A stretch of 64,000 nucleotides of DNA from Brachypterus glaber (GCA_958510825.1 OY294047.1:35933747-35997746), one strand, 5' to 3'; shown: positions 32,398 to 43,252, counted from the first letter of the stretch. Program-made: numbers and translations. Notes: a model not told the origin generated them from the letters alone.

Positions 32398-32640
32398 ATT
32401 GCTCGGATTTGCTTGAAAATTGGTACTCAGGGGTTTTTGGGGTCGCTGATTACGAATCTGGTGCCAGTTTTCCAAAATTTAAAATAGAGGATCCAATATG
32501 GCGGATTAGATTTTTTTAAAGTTGCTCGGATTTGCTTGAAGCTTGATACTCGGAGGTTTTTTGGGTCGCTGATTACGAATCTGGTGCCAGTTTTCCAAAA
32601 TTCAGAATGGCGCTTCCAATATGGCGGATTTGCTTGAAAA
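32398..32640. repeat. ~123-bp tandem pair, GGGTCGCTGATTACGAATCT
   Basis: Each unit carries gctcggatttgcttgaa, gggtcgctgattacgaatct, ggtgccagttttccaaaatt and ccaatatggcgga. It lies inside the inverted pair of the previous entry. Confidence 0.8.
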
Positions 32641-32769
32641 AAAAATATTTTTTTCACACCTAGCATCGTTAGCTCAAAATCAACCTTTTTTTACCTTTTT
32701 ACGAAAAAAAAAAAATAGTCATCCACACCGTTTCGTAATTTTACAGACCAGAATCGTGTTCAGCATGCC

Positions 32770-33260
32770 CAAATGCCCAAAGGCCCTGCCGTCGAGAGAA
32801 AATCGGGGCCCGTGGGTAGTAACCTACGGGCCCCTACCTGATTTTTTTTTTAATAGCCAATCCAATATGGAGGTACACATACAAGAAAATCGGGGCCCGG
32901 GGTTAGTAACGTGCGGCCCTCCCAATTGATCTTTTACCCTCCCCTCTAGGCCCCGACTGTATATCCGGGACCCAAAAAAATTTTTTAACGTCCTGAAAAT
33001 TTTTGATAAGAGATAACAGAAAAAAAACTCATCACCCCCGCCCGGGCCCCCCACAAAAGTCCGCCCTCACAATTTTTTTTATCTCCTGAAAAATTTTTTT
33101 GACTAAAAATTAAAAAAAAAAAACACTCCAGGCCCCCTTAAAGACTAAATAAAAAAGATTCAGGATTTCGATTGAAATCCGGGCCCCCACAGAAAAATCC
33201 GGGCCCCCTCTGAAACTTCAAGCCCGGAGGGAAACAGCCCCAATCTCCCCTCTCGACGGG
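32770..33260. repeat. GGGCCC-rich island
   Basis: Unusually G/C-rich for the window. GGGCCC or a near variant recurs in at least six places (near 32804, 32828, 32893, 33041, 33179 and 33201), often as tcggggccc or ccgggcccc. Overlapping frames on both strands reflect the composition. A related cccgggcccc occurs at about 39109. Confidence 0.65.
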
Positions 33261-33267
33261 CCTTTAC

Positions 33268-33326
33268 GGTAGTTTCGAATTTCCCAAAATCGCCAAAAAG
33301 AGTCCTAAATAAAAAATTCTTGGATA
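33268..33326 (+). repeat. ACGGTAGTTTCGAATTT short repeat
   Basis: acggtagtttcgaatttccc, caaaaagagtcctaa recurs at about 38727-38780 (acggtagtttcgaattttcc, gaaaaaacgtcctag). Confidence 0.55.
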
Positions 33327-33362
33327 CAAATGTTTGATGAAAAAAATAAGAAACTTTAAAAA

Positions 33363-33475
33363 TCTCCGTCTGTCCGTCCGTCCTTTCTGATGTCACGATA
33401 ACTCAAGAACGAATAATCCGATCGACCTGAAATTTTTGTGAAGGGAAGATCCCTATTGTTTTTGAAAATAATCCA
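33363..33475. repeat. GTCYGTCC block with conserved downstream stretch
   Basis: ctgtccgtccgtcctttctg, then acgataactcaagaacgaat and cctgaaatttttgtgaa, then attgtttttgaaaataat. The same order is seen at 52507-52640. Confidence 0.6.
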
Positions 33476-33526
33476 AAAAAAAGACATGGGAATTAAACTT
33501 GTTAAAAAAATGAAAAAACCATTATT

Positions 33527-33780
33527 TTTTTTTTTCAAAAAAAGAATAAATTTATTTTTTTTTTATTTTTTTTTTTTTGATTTATTATTGAAATTTTTCG
33601 AACAAAAAATTAAAAAAAAAGTTTTTAAAAAAATGAAAAAAAAATTAAATTTAATATAAATAATAGTAATAATATTTAATATTTTTTTCAAAAATTTTAC
33701 CAAAATTATTTATTTTGAAAACTTTTTTTTAACAAGTTCTCGTTTTTCAAAAAAAGAAATTTAATTTAATGTTAATTTAT
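33527..33780. repeat. A/T low-complexity tract
   Basis: Almost pure A and T homopolymers. A 73-codon K/F-rich frame here is compositional. Confidence 0.85.
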
Positions 33781-33971
33781 GAGATGAAGCCATCAACACA
33801 ATTTGATTTCAAATAGGAACCGCATTCATATAAGCAAAATGTGTCAATGGCATACGAATTTGCTATTAAGACGAGCTTCTGGACCGCATTACAAGTAGCA
33901 GGACGGCACGATCGCAGGAAACAGCAGCATTCCACGTATTTTGCATGTCCTTTTGCCTGATTTGTCGGGCC

Positions 33972-34372
33972 AAAGTACTAAAGTACTAGTGCGCTAAAGA
34001 CGTATTATGAAAAGAGTGCTTATACAATTTTTTATTTTTGCTCAAAAAATTTTTAAAAAACCTACATTTAAATTGATGACTGATTTAGGGATTTTTGTTT
34101 TGGGTTGGCATTACAGTTTACACAATGTTTAAAATTCTAAAAACAAATGATATTTTAATATAGTCATCTCTTCTATTTTTCACTGCAAGTAACCAAGCCA
34201 TAATTTTAACACGGTAAAAAATAACCTAAACACAAAATTTTGTAGAAAATTAAACTTTAAAACGACGTTGACATTTGCACGGAAAACGTCATGCGATATT
34301 ATTTTGTTCTCTTGCCAACCCGAAAGAAAATAGTACTAATGCGTGTGATTATGAGCTTATAAGAGTCGGGAA
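33972..34372 (-). mobile_element. 'Body plus hairpin' repeat, copy C (inverted, hairpin half lost)
   Basis: Only one hairpin arm remains (aaagtactagtgcgctaaag, gtattatgaaaagagtgc). The body then runs on the minus strand through cactgcaagtaaccaagcca, aacacggtaaaaa and atgagcttataagagtcggg. Confidence 0.7.
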
Positions 34373-34424
34373 ATAAAAAAAAACAATTTTTTATTTTAAG
34401 AAAAACTTTCTATTTTTAATCGAC

Positions 34425-34620
34425 TTCCAAAAAAGGAGGAGGTTATCAATTCGACGTGTGTTTTTGTTTTTTTTTATGTTTGTTCCCGCATAACTTTGGA
34501 ACGGATAAACGGAATTTGATGAAACCTTTAGCAACTTAAAGAGGACATTCATGAGGTGGTCTCGTTTTAATTTGACGCTCGGATAATGCCGGGTAAGGCG
34601 GATAATTAAGATAAATCTAA
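34425..34620. repeat. CGACTTCCAAAAAAGGAGGA repeat
   Basis: cgacttccaaaaaaggagga followed by ggttatcaattcgac, a T run and cgcataactttggaacggat. I recognise this style of sequence as a widely dispersed arthropod repeat, but the copy here is single and its ends are undefined. Confidence 0.5.
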
Positions 34621-34914
34621 TCGTTTTAACGCAATTTCACTTAAAACCGGCTCAATTTGGTTCTAATACCAACCAGTTTTTTAGAAAATGATCGGATAAC
34701 TCGGATAAGCCGGATAAACTTGATTCTGCGGACCTGAATATTAAAATACCAAGAGAAAATTATAAAATTTGTGATTATACCATAAGGCGTTATTTGATTA
34801 TTATTAAAGTTTAACAAAGATTTTCTTTAGTATTTTAGAATAAGGTTGGTTGGACGCTTGGGCGCTGATAAAATACTATTAAATTTATTTTTTAGAAATT
34901 TATCTTTAAGATGA

Positions 34915-34951
34915 TGACGTCAGAACGCACTAATAGTGCGTTGTGACGTCA
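34915..34951. repeat. Perfect hairpin between two TGACGTCA words
   Basis: tgacgtcagaacgcac and gtgcgttgtgacgtca flank a 5-base centre (taata). TGACGTCA matches the CRE/ATF consensus, but no promoter or gene is nearby, so a regulatory role is unsupported. Confidence 0.7.
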
Positions 34952-35044
34952 ACAGCTTGCCGAGATGGAAGGAAAACTATTATTTAGCTTAGATGATGTT
35001 ACAAATCTAAAAGTTCTGTGTCTCTAAAAAGAAAAAAAGAAAAA

Positions 35045-35262
35045 CTTTTCGCAAAAAAAATGAACCGACTTCTGTTTCTAAAAAGTAAAAAATAAAAAAT
35101 AAGTCGGTGCCAATTGAATTGAATTAAATTTCACAGCAAACAATTTAACAACAAAAATAATTGTTAGTATTTAATTTAGGGAGTGTTGAAATTGGCACCG
35201 GCTTATTTTTTATTTTTTACTTTTTAGAGACAGAAGTCAGTTCGTTTTTGTTTGCGAAAAGT
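35045..35262. mobile_element. Foldback MITE, CTTTTCGCAAA arms
   Basis: cttttcgcaaa ... ctaaaaagtaaaaaataaaa, taagtcggtgccaatt on the left, with the complement on the right (aattggcaccggctta ... gcgaaaag). The arms are about 70 bp and the loop about 75 bp. Confidence 0.85.
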
Positions 35263-35574
35263 TTTTATATCAAAAAATAGAGTAAAAAGGCAAGTTGCAT
35301 ATTTTGTACCCACCCTACAATATGCACTGCATGAAGTAAGTTATAACTTATATTAATGTTGCATGTGTTGATCAACAGCAAAATATTAATAGCATTTATA
35401 ATATCATTATAACCTGCTTATTGCGCTTATTACTTGTATAATAACTTCATAACGTAGTCATTTTAATAATATTTTCCCAATTAGCAACATTTAATTTATC
35501 TGTATCCTGGATTAAAAATATAAGAATAATAAACTACATTCTTACATATTAAGCAAAAAGTAAGCAGCCACTTT

Positions 35575-35848
35575 GGGAACGTTGAAGTATTACGTAACGC
35601 AAATTGTACCAAAATTCATACACTTCATATCCCGGTTCTTGCGTTATTATAGATTATAGAGATTTCATATTTTGGCTACCCCCCCCCCCCCTAATAGGGG
35701 GTGTGTTAGAGGGGTAGCCAAAATATGAAATCTCTATGTTATTCAAGGCTGTACAGCCTTGAATAACGCGAGAACCGAGCTATGAAGTGTATACACTTTT
35801 TATATGAATTTTAGTACATTTTGAGTTACGTAATACTTGAACGTTCCC
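35575..35848. mobile_element. GGGAACGTTSAAG element, complete, with inner hairpin
   Basis: gggaacgttgaagtattacg at the left and cgtaatacttgaacgttccc at the right are inverted. Inside, tacacttcat ... agatttcatattttggctac pairs with gtagccaaaatatgaaatct ... atgaagtgta around a C13/G centre and an aaggctgtacagcctt dyad. Confidence 0.85.
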
Positions 35849-36686
35849 TTTACTACGTTAAACGTATGTATTTCTAGGGCGATTTTCTTCTGGGAGGGTA
35901 ATTATTGTAACAATTTTAATTAATTACAATTTTCTCATGCATTTGGTTTTGGGTTAAAGATTTTGGCTGGCGCAGAGGCTCGCTTGTGATTGTGATCATA
36001 ACATTTGAAATCTACAGCGCCGCAGGCAATTGTTTTTAAAAATCTGAAGGTCAAAACAACTTGGCAATATTAAAAAAAAAGAGTAATTACTTTTTATTTT
36101 ATATTTTTGGAGATTTTCATATTTTTCCTAAGCCCTATTGCCTAAATAAATATAAAGGGAAATCTAGCCCCGTATGCAGTGTATGTATTCGCAGAATTTT
36201 TGTGTAAATTTATTAATATAAAAATAGTTTTTTGCACGACCAAGACTAAAACCTAATTTTACGCTTTCATTTGCGGGACTAAACTTGCCGTTTTTCTCCC
36301 TAGGGAATAAAAATCACGGCAACCTTGATAATATTAAAATATTATACTTACTATGTGCTTTGCTGGTTCAAAAATTAGGTTTGGTGGTGTTTTGTAATAA
36401 ATTAGCGATTCAAACCAATTTATTTGTTTTTAACAAAGAAAACCTTTAAAAATAACATTGTTATAATAATGTATACATAACTTAAAATTTATCATCTTCG
36501 TCCATTTTTTTGACGTTTGTGTCAACCATATTAAAAAACAATTGAAATCGCGATAGTCATGAAACTGACTTTTCGCAATTTACAGGCATCTTGATTAAAT
36601 TACGAAAATAAAACAACCGATTTTAGACGCGTGGTTTGGACTTTTAATTTTATCTACCTACCTAAATTATGTTTGGTCCTGCAAAA
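35849..36686. other. No gene recognised
   Basis: Has the word cagcgccgcaggcaattg (36015), related to the repeats at 39171-39400, and a weak inverted pattern around gggactaaac (about 36275) like that of the next hairpin. Confidence 0.35.
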
Positions 36687-36815
36687 AATAGTGAATATAC
36701 CTCAGGACTAAACGTGGCTGTTTTAGTCCCTTGCATTTCTGTTTCCCTCGCTCACTACGCTCATGCAGCGGGACTAAAACATCCAGTTTAGTCCCTTGGT
36801 ATATAAATAACTATT
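36687..36815. repeat. Hairpin, AATAGTGAATATACC...GGTATATAAATAACTATT
   Basis: Arms aggactaaacgtggctgttt, tagtccc against gggactaaaacatccagttt, agtccc. The centre is ccctcgctcactacgctcat, gcagcggg. The ends are aatagt / aactatt as in the other hairpins of this set. Confidence 0.75.
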
Positions 36816-37738
36816 AAAACATGCCAAGTTGTTAGAAAAACCCTCGGGGAAACCTATAAAATAGTCAGTATGTCTTTTATTTTCTTTGTATTATTCAAAT
36901 TGTCTTTAAAATAAACAAACGCAATAAATATTACGATTATATTAAATATAATGAGACAAATTTCCTTGCAATACAAATATATCCTAATCTTTATTATGCA
37001 CTTCAAAATACATTTGGTTATATTCCAAATAGCCTCATGAATAATTTATTTTATGAATCAGTTTTTAACCTTTTTGTTTTAGAATTGGTCTAACGATATG
37101 TATTATACATATATTTTGAATATGTATATGTATATTTTAGATATAGAAACATCTTTATTCGCAACTGTATACGTAATACATACATTTCATGTATTAATAA
37201 AGTTTGGGAAGTACGTGATTTCTTGTCCCACTGGTTTCCACGCCTGGATCTGACCTGTAATGAAAAATAGAGACCAGTAAACTAATTATTACTGGTCTGC
37301 AATTTAAATCATTAATTTCCGCTAGACGGCGCCACCGATTAAAATATAATTATTAATGCTTAAAGCAAGATGGCTGAACTGCTGTTTTCACGATAAACAC
37401 GAATATAATCTAATACATTTCGTTTAAAAAATTTAATTGTACAGTTTTAGTCAGTTTTTTTTTTTACTTTTGAGACTGAGAAGGATAATAAATGTTATAA
37501 ACGGTGCCTTGTGAGCTATCAACAAATATTTTTTGTGGTTGTTTATTTGGGTTACGCGTATATGAAACTTAAGTTTTATATAATTAAGTTTTTCTTGTGA
37601 AAAGCAGGAAAAAATATTTGTGGTAAATATGAAAAGAACTAAAAAACTAAGTATTATAATATTATTTTATTCATTTGAATTCAAACATCTAGGTTTAAAA
37701 AAAAATAGTATTTTATTTTTAAATAAAAACAGTTGCGA
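36816..37738. other. No gene recognised
   Basis: A small dyad gaccagtaaactaattatta, ctggtc (37272-37297) is present. Otherwise AT-rich. Confidence 0.35.
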
Positions 37739-37842
37739 ATAAATAGTATACAGGTCTCCCGGAAAATGGTACTTTTCCTCGACCTATAAATGGTCTCGGA
37801 AAAGTACTATTTTCCAAATCGACCTATAATCAATCTACTATT
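37739..37842. repeat. Hairpin, AATAGTATA...CTACTATT
   Basis: aatagtatacaggtctcccg ... cgacctataatcaatctact, att. Inner arms aatggtacttttcc / ggaaaagtactatt surround cgacctataaatggtct. Confidence 0.65.
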
Positions 37843-37901
37843 ATATCACTATAGAGATAATACTAGTCAAAAAAAGTTTTTTAACTGGCGATCCAAATAT
37901 A

Positions 37902-38097
37902 CACTGATAATAAGGATTTATTTGGATATGGCCAATTAAATTATTTGGTTTTAAGTAACAAATTTTATTTGAGTCAAATAAATATTTAGTTCATGTAAAC
38001 AAATATTTTAATTTCAAAACGATTTATTAATGTGAACAAAATATTTTATTTGACGGAAATAAAATTTATTTGTCACAAATAAACTATTTTACCAGTG
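37902..38097 (+). mobile_element. TA-flanked MITE, CACTGATAA TIR, copy 3 (shorter)
   Basis: TA|CACTGATAATAAGG ... TTTACCAGTG|TA. The internal words ggatatggccaattaaatta and ttatttgacggaaataaaat match the copies at 8835 and 9157. The right inner gatatggcc partner is deleted. Confidence 0.85.
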
Positions 38098-38263
38098 TAC
38101 TTGGGCTATTTGATATAAATGGGAATAAAAGGTTAAAGGTTAATATTAAGATCGAATTGTAAAATTTAAATGATATAAACCGATTTTTATACTGTTTTAA
38201 AGGAAATATTTAAATTTGTCCCGAGACCAGTCAACTTGGCATGGTCCCGGGACCAAGATCCCC

Positions 38264-38365
38264 AGTAGTAGTAGTAAATTTTTGGGTTGGCCAAAGCCGG
38301 ACAACTACGTCGTTTATGGCCCTGTTTGTTAACTTAGACAACCCCAGCCATTTACTCATTTTGGT
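38264..38365 (-). mobile_element. 3' end of a LINE, truncated copy
   Basis: The minus strand reads gagtaaatggctggggttgt ... ggccaacccaaaaatttact and a (TAC)n tail. It matches the tail of 57481-57733. Only the last 100 bp or so is present, as expected of a 5'-truncated insertion. Confidence 0.75.
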
Positions 38366-39006
38366 CCCCAAAATGAAAAAAAAAATGTTTTGTTTTTAAA
38401 TGTTTTTGGCTTTGTCATCACAAAAAAACATGTAGCTTATATACTATATTTATAATAATTTTTATTTTAACAAGAAAAAATATATATTTCCATAAAATCT
38501 TAATGAAGGGTACAGGGGAATAACGATCGAAGTCACATTTTTTATAAGATTGATTTTACAAACAATTAATAGTTATTTACAGTACAAGTGAGGTAAGTAA
38601 GATATTAGTCACGAAAAAAAAAGTTGACTTATGAGGGCTTTGAGCCTAGCGGGTTAATTTTTGAGTGAATAATGTCACTTAAATCACGTGTGCTGTACAG
38701 CTCGCAAGCGCTAGAAGAGCATAATACGGTAGTTTCGAATTTTCCAGCATCGCAGAAAAAACGTCCTAGACAAAAAAATGTGTTACTAAAACCAAAATCA
38801 TAAATTATGAATTATACTTTTGAGTAAAATTGTAATAAAAAGGGAAAACTAACGTTATTATAACTATTACTTTTGCAGCAACTCACTTGTGTCTGCAGAG
38901 TAAAAATATCAAAGTACAGTAACTATACCTACTACAGTTATTCTAGGTATACAATTAATTTTTCCATAATGTAAATATACGTGACTCTTTCTAATTAATA
39001 TTTAAT
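38366..39006. other. No gene recognised
   Basis: Includes the second copy of the ACGGTAGTTTCGAATTT word (38727). Otherwise AT-rich. Confidence 0.35.
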
Positions 39007-39052
39007 AAGAAGTCGTGAAGATATGTAATGCTTCGCATTTCAGCGTATACTC
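39007..39052 (+). repeat. AAGCCGTGAAGRTAT short repeat, copy 2
   Basis: gaagtcgtgaagatatgtaa, tgcttcgcattt, then a gtatact end. Confidence 0.6.
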
Positions 39053-39410
39053 TACCAGGGTCGCGGCGGGCCGGACCGAGTCAGCCAGGGTCCGGGGAAA
39101 CTTTTTTCCCGGGCCCCATTTTTCTAAAGAATAATTTTTGACAAAAAAAATGATGACTAACAACAAAGTTAGCGCCGCAGGCGAAATTATTTAAGAATTC
39201 TGTTAATTTCTGATGTTTTCTTTTTTTTATTTGATAATATGAAATTTAAGTTTTACAATATTTAATTAAAAAAACCTTAATAAAGCCCTAGCGCCGCAGG
39301 CGAAATGTTTTACGATTTTAAGGGTCTATTTTAATTTTGAAACAGTATTACAATGTAAAGTTTCACAAAAATACATGGAAGCTTTAGCACGCAGGCAAAA
39401 AAGTTTTACA
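39053..39410. repeat. G/C patch, then GCGCCGCAGGCGAAA-bearing units
   Basis: 39057-39120 is a G/C-rich patch (gggtcgcggcgggccggacc, cccgggcccc). Then the word agcgccgcaggcgaaat appears at 39171 and 39290, and as agcacgcaggcaaaa at 39386. Each is followed by an AT-rich stretch ending in tttacaat, giving a unit of about 95-120 bp. Confidence 0.6.
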
Positions 39411-39436
39411 ATCTTAATTAAAAAAAAAAAGAAATA

Positions 39437-39562
39437 ACTGTATTATGTACTCGTTTCATAACACGTTTTTAGCGCACTAGTACTTTAGAAAGCAAGCGAC
39501 TCATTTTCTAAACTTGTACTCGTACACTAAACGGGTGTTATGAAACTAGTACTTTAATATAC
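39437..39562. repeat. Hairpin of the 'body plus hairpin' family, alone
   Basis: gtttcataacacgtttttag, cgcactagtactttagaaag against tgtactcgtacactaaacgg, gtgttatgaaactagtactt. The body of the family is absent on both sides, so the hairpin can occur alone. Confidence 0.8.
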
Positions 39563-39908
39563 TATTAGAAACTATCGTATAATACTTTTCTAGCACTACA
39601 TGTTGTGGAGAGTATAATAAAAACGTGGATACTGATTATCTGTAGCGCTCTACCGTGAAAACGCCTATTCATCTAGTTCAAAGGCCTAAATTAATGCACC
39701 CCTGCACTTATAGACTTGCACGGTGCAGGTTCTCAGTATAAGTCTTCCATCCCTTTTCCCAGAATAAAACTATAAAAAAGGTGGAAATTTCATTATATAC
39801 ACGCATGTAATAACATTTTCCATCCGCAAGTATTGTCCCATGTAGCAATGAACCCGATACAGGAACGTATCTTGTATTAACTCCGAAAAAAATACAGATA
39901 AGATAGTT

Positions 39909-39952
39909 TAACAAGCCGTGAAGATATTGCTATGCTACGCATTCCATTATTT
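39909..39952 (+). repeat. AAGCCGTGAAGRTAT short repeat, copy 3
   Basis: acaagccgtgaagatattgc, tatgctacgcattccattat. Confidence 0.65.
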
Positions 39953-40172
39953 ATTATTCGCAGTACCTAAATACTTTTTTAATTTTAAACAAAATTTTTA
40001 TAACTTTTATAATTTTGTTTAAAATCAAAATTTTCTGTCCTTACTAATTCTACGTCTAACCACACGTTAGTGGTACTATGTGCTTGAGACACACAAGTCT
40101 TCAACTTGCTACCATTCAAAGTCTCCAGACTAGGAGAGGTATAAGTAGTTGTCTACATCTAGCAATAGATGG

Positions 40173-40352
40173 CGCACAAGTTTACATCAATCTAATGGCT
40201 ATATTCCTTTTGCGAATAAAGTCTAAAAACGTTTTCTTAATCAGCGTGCAGAGTTGACTCTTGATACTGAAGAGGGCCAGCATCCCGAAACTGTCAGTCT
40301 ACCAATATCACTCTGTACGATGATTAGAAAATAGATTGATGGAATAATAAAT
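40173..40352 (+). mobile_element. Hammerhead-bearing dispersed repeat, copy 1
   Basis: From gcaatagatggcgcacaagt through tttgcgaataaagtctaaaa to gattagaaaatagattgatg. It is collinear with 63010-63620 apart from an insertion there. It contains the hammerhead of the next entry. Such a repeat could be a Penelope-like terminal repeat or a retrozyme-like circular retroelement; neither an RT nor a tandem partner is seen here. Confidence 0.75.
40261..40305 (+). ncRNA. Type I hammerhead ribozyme motif
   Basis: All core positions are present. Stem I is ttgata (40261-40266) with taccaa (40300-40305), 5 of 6 paired. The core is CTGAAGA (40267-40273). Stem II is GGG/CCC around ccagcat (40274-40286), followed by GAAA (40287-40290). 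Stem III is CTG/CAG with a 1-base loop (40291-40297). UC then completes a GUC cleavage triplet, with the scissile bond after C40299. A very short stem III is characteristic of the minimal type I hammerheads described in Penelope-like elements; such motifs often work best as dimers. Activity is inferred, not shown. Confidence 0.7.
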
Positions 40353-40382
40353 TAACTATATTATAGTTTAACTAATCTATAC

Positions 40383-40420
40383 TATTTATTTATTTATTTA
40401 TTTATGTATTTATTTATTTT
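40383..40420. repeat. (TATT)n microsatellite, one interruption
   Basis: Tetranucleotide run with a single g (tttatgtattt). Confidence 0.9.
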
Positions 40421-41053
40421 AGAGCAGTTACACAGGGGCATGGAGAGCCTCAAATAAGCTTTATGCTTGTGCTAGGGGCTCTCCATTAATTTTGATAACA
40501 AATAAATATACAAACAGGAACATATCGCAGAAGTAGATTTCAATAACTGTAGATTTTTCAACAGGATTTCAGATCATATCTCCATTTCTTCACGATTCCT
40601 TCTTCTTAGTTTACAGAAAATAGTTTTTAGGCCATAATTAATTTAATTTTGAAAAAATAAATATTTATTAACTTATAATGACATGACATTGACATTATAG
40701 TTTAGTTAAACCGATTTTTTTACTGTTATATAGGAAATTTAACTAAATCTTTAGATCTTTTGACGATGAGAGCGTTTCAAAATTACAATATTATTACCGT
40801 ATGAAATTCGTCAGCATTTTCGGTTTTAAAGTCAAAAGTTGAAGCAAAAAATTCAATTTTATAATTTCTTTAAAACTTTTGGTACTGCCGGTAATTAAAT
40901 TGCAGCACCGGCATAAATGTAGTTTTCAAAAAGTATGGGAATGCTTTGGGCCTGGTTTGGGTGACAGAAATCGAGTTTGCTTTAGGTCTAAATATTATTA
41001 TTATTAATTTTAACTACAACTACAGGATAAATCAGAGCTCGAAATTGACCCTA

Positions 41054-41190
41054 GGGAACGTTCAAGTATTACGTAACGCAAGTTTTGATCATTTTAGCCC
41101 CCCCCGTAACGATATTTTTCTATACCATGGGCATAACATTCCAAAATGACCCCCACCCCTAGGAGCGTTACGTAATACTTTAACGTTCCC
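41054..41190. mobile_element. GGGAACGTTCAAG element, short complete copy
   Basis: gggaacgttcaagtattacg at the left and cgtaatactttaacgttccc at the right, 137 bp in all. The inner part is ccccccgtaacgatattttt, ctataccatgggcataacat, as at 18217-18320. Confidence 0.88.
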
Positions 41191-42236
41191 TTATGTGAAA
41201 ATACGGGATTGTTAACCTAGTTAGTTAAACTAACCCGATTCCGAGGTCCAGAATCCGTCCCTGGCCAGTGGGCCTTGTAAGGCGGATTTTACTATGGGTT
41301 TGCGGACGACCCTTTTACAGGACGTAGAACTCTGCAGGGGTGTGCCTGTGGTATTATGATGATCCTAGAGAATGTAGAATAGTCGTGGTTTGAATACACT
41401 GCTGAACTAAGCAGGAGAACAATGGTGAATATGTTGGGGTAGGAGCAGGATAGGCAGGATACGGCTCTCAAGGATTAACATAGTCGCTTCTGTCTGAAGG
41501 AATAATATTTTTCTAAGTATGAAAGGTTTGTTCGGGGGTAAAGATAGTAAGGGTTGAATAAGCCATGTTTCTTATGAAAACAATTTGGTGCGAATGTTAA
41601 TTTTCTTAAGTGTTCTTCACTTTTTTATTGAAACGACTTATTAAAAAAATGCGAAAATGCATTCTTTATGAAAACTTACATTTTTCAAAATGTTGGAAAG
41701 TCTGTCTGCAAAGGTAAACGTTACGTAACGGAATTTAATAAATTTAATGTTTGTTTCCTAAGCTTGGCAGATGTATTTTTATTTCAACATAAATTACTAT
41801 TTAGTGGCCCATAATTCCCTTTTTCACACAAAAATTGACGAAACTATGCATATTTAAATAATATTGTAATCAGTAAAAAAACTGTTGACATTGATATTAA
41901 AAAAAAATCTTACGGCCCTGTTCTTGCGTGATCTTGCCGATGAATCATCGGCGATGATACATTTTCGCGCGGAACACCAATGTGTGTACTATTTTGTGTA
42001 CCTGTGCATAAACAATATACGTTTTATATGTGACACTCAGTGTAAAAAGAGGTACCTAGTATTTTTTCCCTGTGTGATATTGATTATGAATATTTTTTTA
42101 AAGTTTGAGTGATTTTTTCGTTTGGACTTTTTTTTAAGGTTATGTTATACTATATTAGGTTCATGTTTGTTTTTTCGAGAAAAACGAATCAATAGTGAGA
42201 ATACAGTTAAATTTATTGCGAAACAAAAATTTTATA
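41191..42236. other. No gene recognised; G/C-richer patch
   Basis: 41230-41480 is markedly less AT-rich than its surroundings and may be an old retroelement fragment, but no protein motif was found. A 75-codon frame at 41885-42112 has no recognisable content. Confidence 0.35.
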
Positions 42237-42351
42237 TTGTTACGCGTTACACAGGGGGGGGGTGATGGTAAATGTGACAGTTTGTTACACAGGGGGGAGG
42301 GGGGTCAGTTTTTTGAAAAATTGCGTTACGTAATTTATGGACAGCCCCTAA
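42237..42351 (-). mobile_element. GGGGCTGTCCATA-ended repeat, second copy
   Basis: The minus strand reads taggggctgtccataaatta, cgtaacgcaatttttcaaaa, then ctgaccccc, gtgtaac and aatgtgac-like words, as at 21279-21380. The motif 'tacacagggggg' is duplicated inside. Confidence 0.75.
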
Positions 42352-42972
42352 CAAGGGTGGAGTTATGTTAATACACGCTCAAGACTGAGTTGGCATGAGA
42401 TATTGTACCAGCTCTACATGATTTCTTAAAAAATATTTTAACCTAAATGTATGCACAATAAACGTTAAGCGGAGAAAACTCGCAAAAATAACAGCAAAAT
42501 ATACCTGCTATAATATTTTTTGCTGGAATATACCGAACTTGGTTTATTCACATAAATCTGACTGGATAATATTACCTATTTCGTTTTCCGGTACCTATAT
42601 ACCTATATTAGACTAATAAAATATCGTGTATAACGATATCTAAACATATTGCTAGTCAGCACACGTGCGTAATGGCCACGTGTGTTTCAAATTAGGGAGA
42701 ACACAGCAGAAATAGAACTTGGGCGATTCCACGGAATTCCGTGAATTCCGGAACCTTACCCCTTGCTGAAGAAAAGTATCAGAATAGATATTTAAAGTAA
42801 AAATACATTTTCTCATTTTGAAATTTTCTCGGAAATTTTTCAATACTTTGGGAAAATATTTTATTCGTGTAAAAATCTTAAAAAACGTTTTTTTTTTTTG
42901 ATGCGTTTTATGCGAGGTTTGTGCCGTTTGATGATGAAAAAAAAATAGATTTCAAGAAAAAAAAATTGTGGG

Positions 42973-43020
42973 TCGGTTGGTCGGTCTGTCCGAGAAACGC
43001 TTAAGCTAGAGACTTGAACT
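42973..43020. repeat. GTCGGTCTGTCCGAG block
   Basis: ttggtcggtctgtccgagaa followed by cttaagctagagacttgaac; a GTCY-type block as at 33363. Confidence 0.5.
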
Positions 43021-43252
43021 TAATTTGATATATATTTTTTACTTGTGTTGGTTTCGTTACTAAGCGTTTAACATCTATATTTTTTGGCGGGGGGGGGGGC
43101 GCACAGTGATTATTAGCGGCCAAAAGTAAGGAAATATAAAGGTTTTAAAGTTTCAAATTCAGGAATTTCCCAACCCAAAAAGAAAACTTTACCATTTGAT
43201 TGTTGACTAAAAAAACCTCTGAAAAAATTCCCAACTCCAATTTTCTCATATA

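Noticed and set aside
34915..34951. CRE-type promoter (two TGACGTCA)
   Set aside because: The two words are simply the arms of a hairpin, and no transcription unit is nearby.
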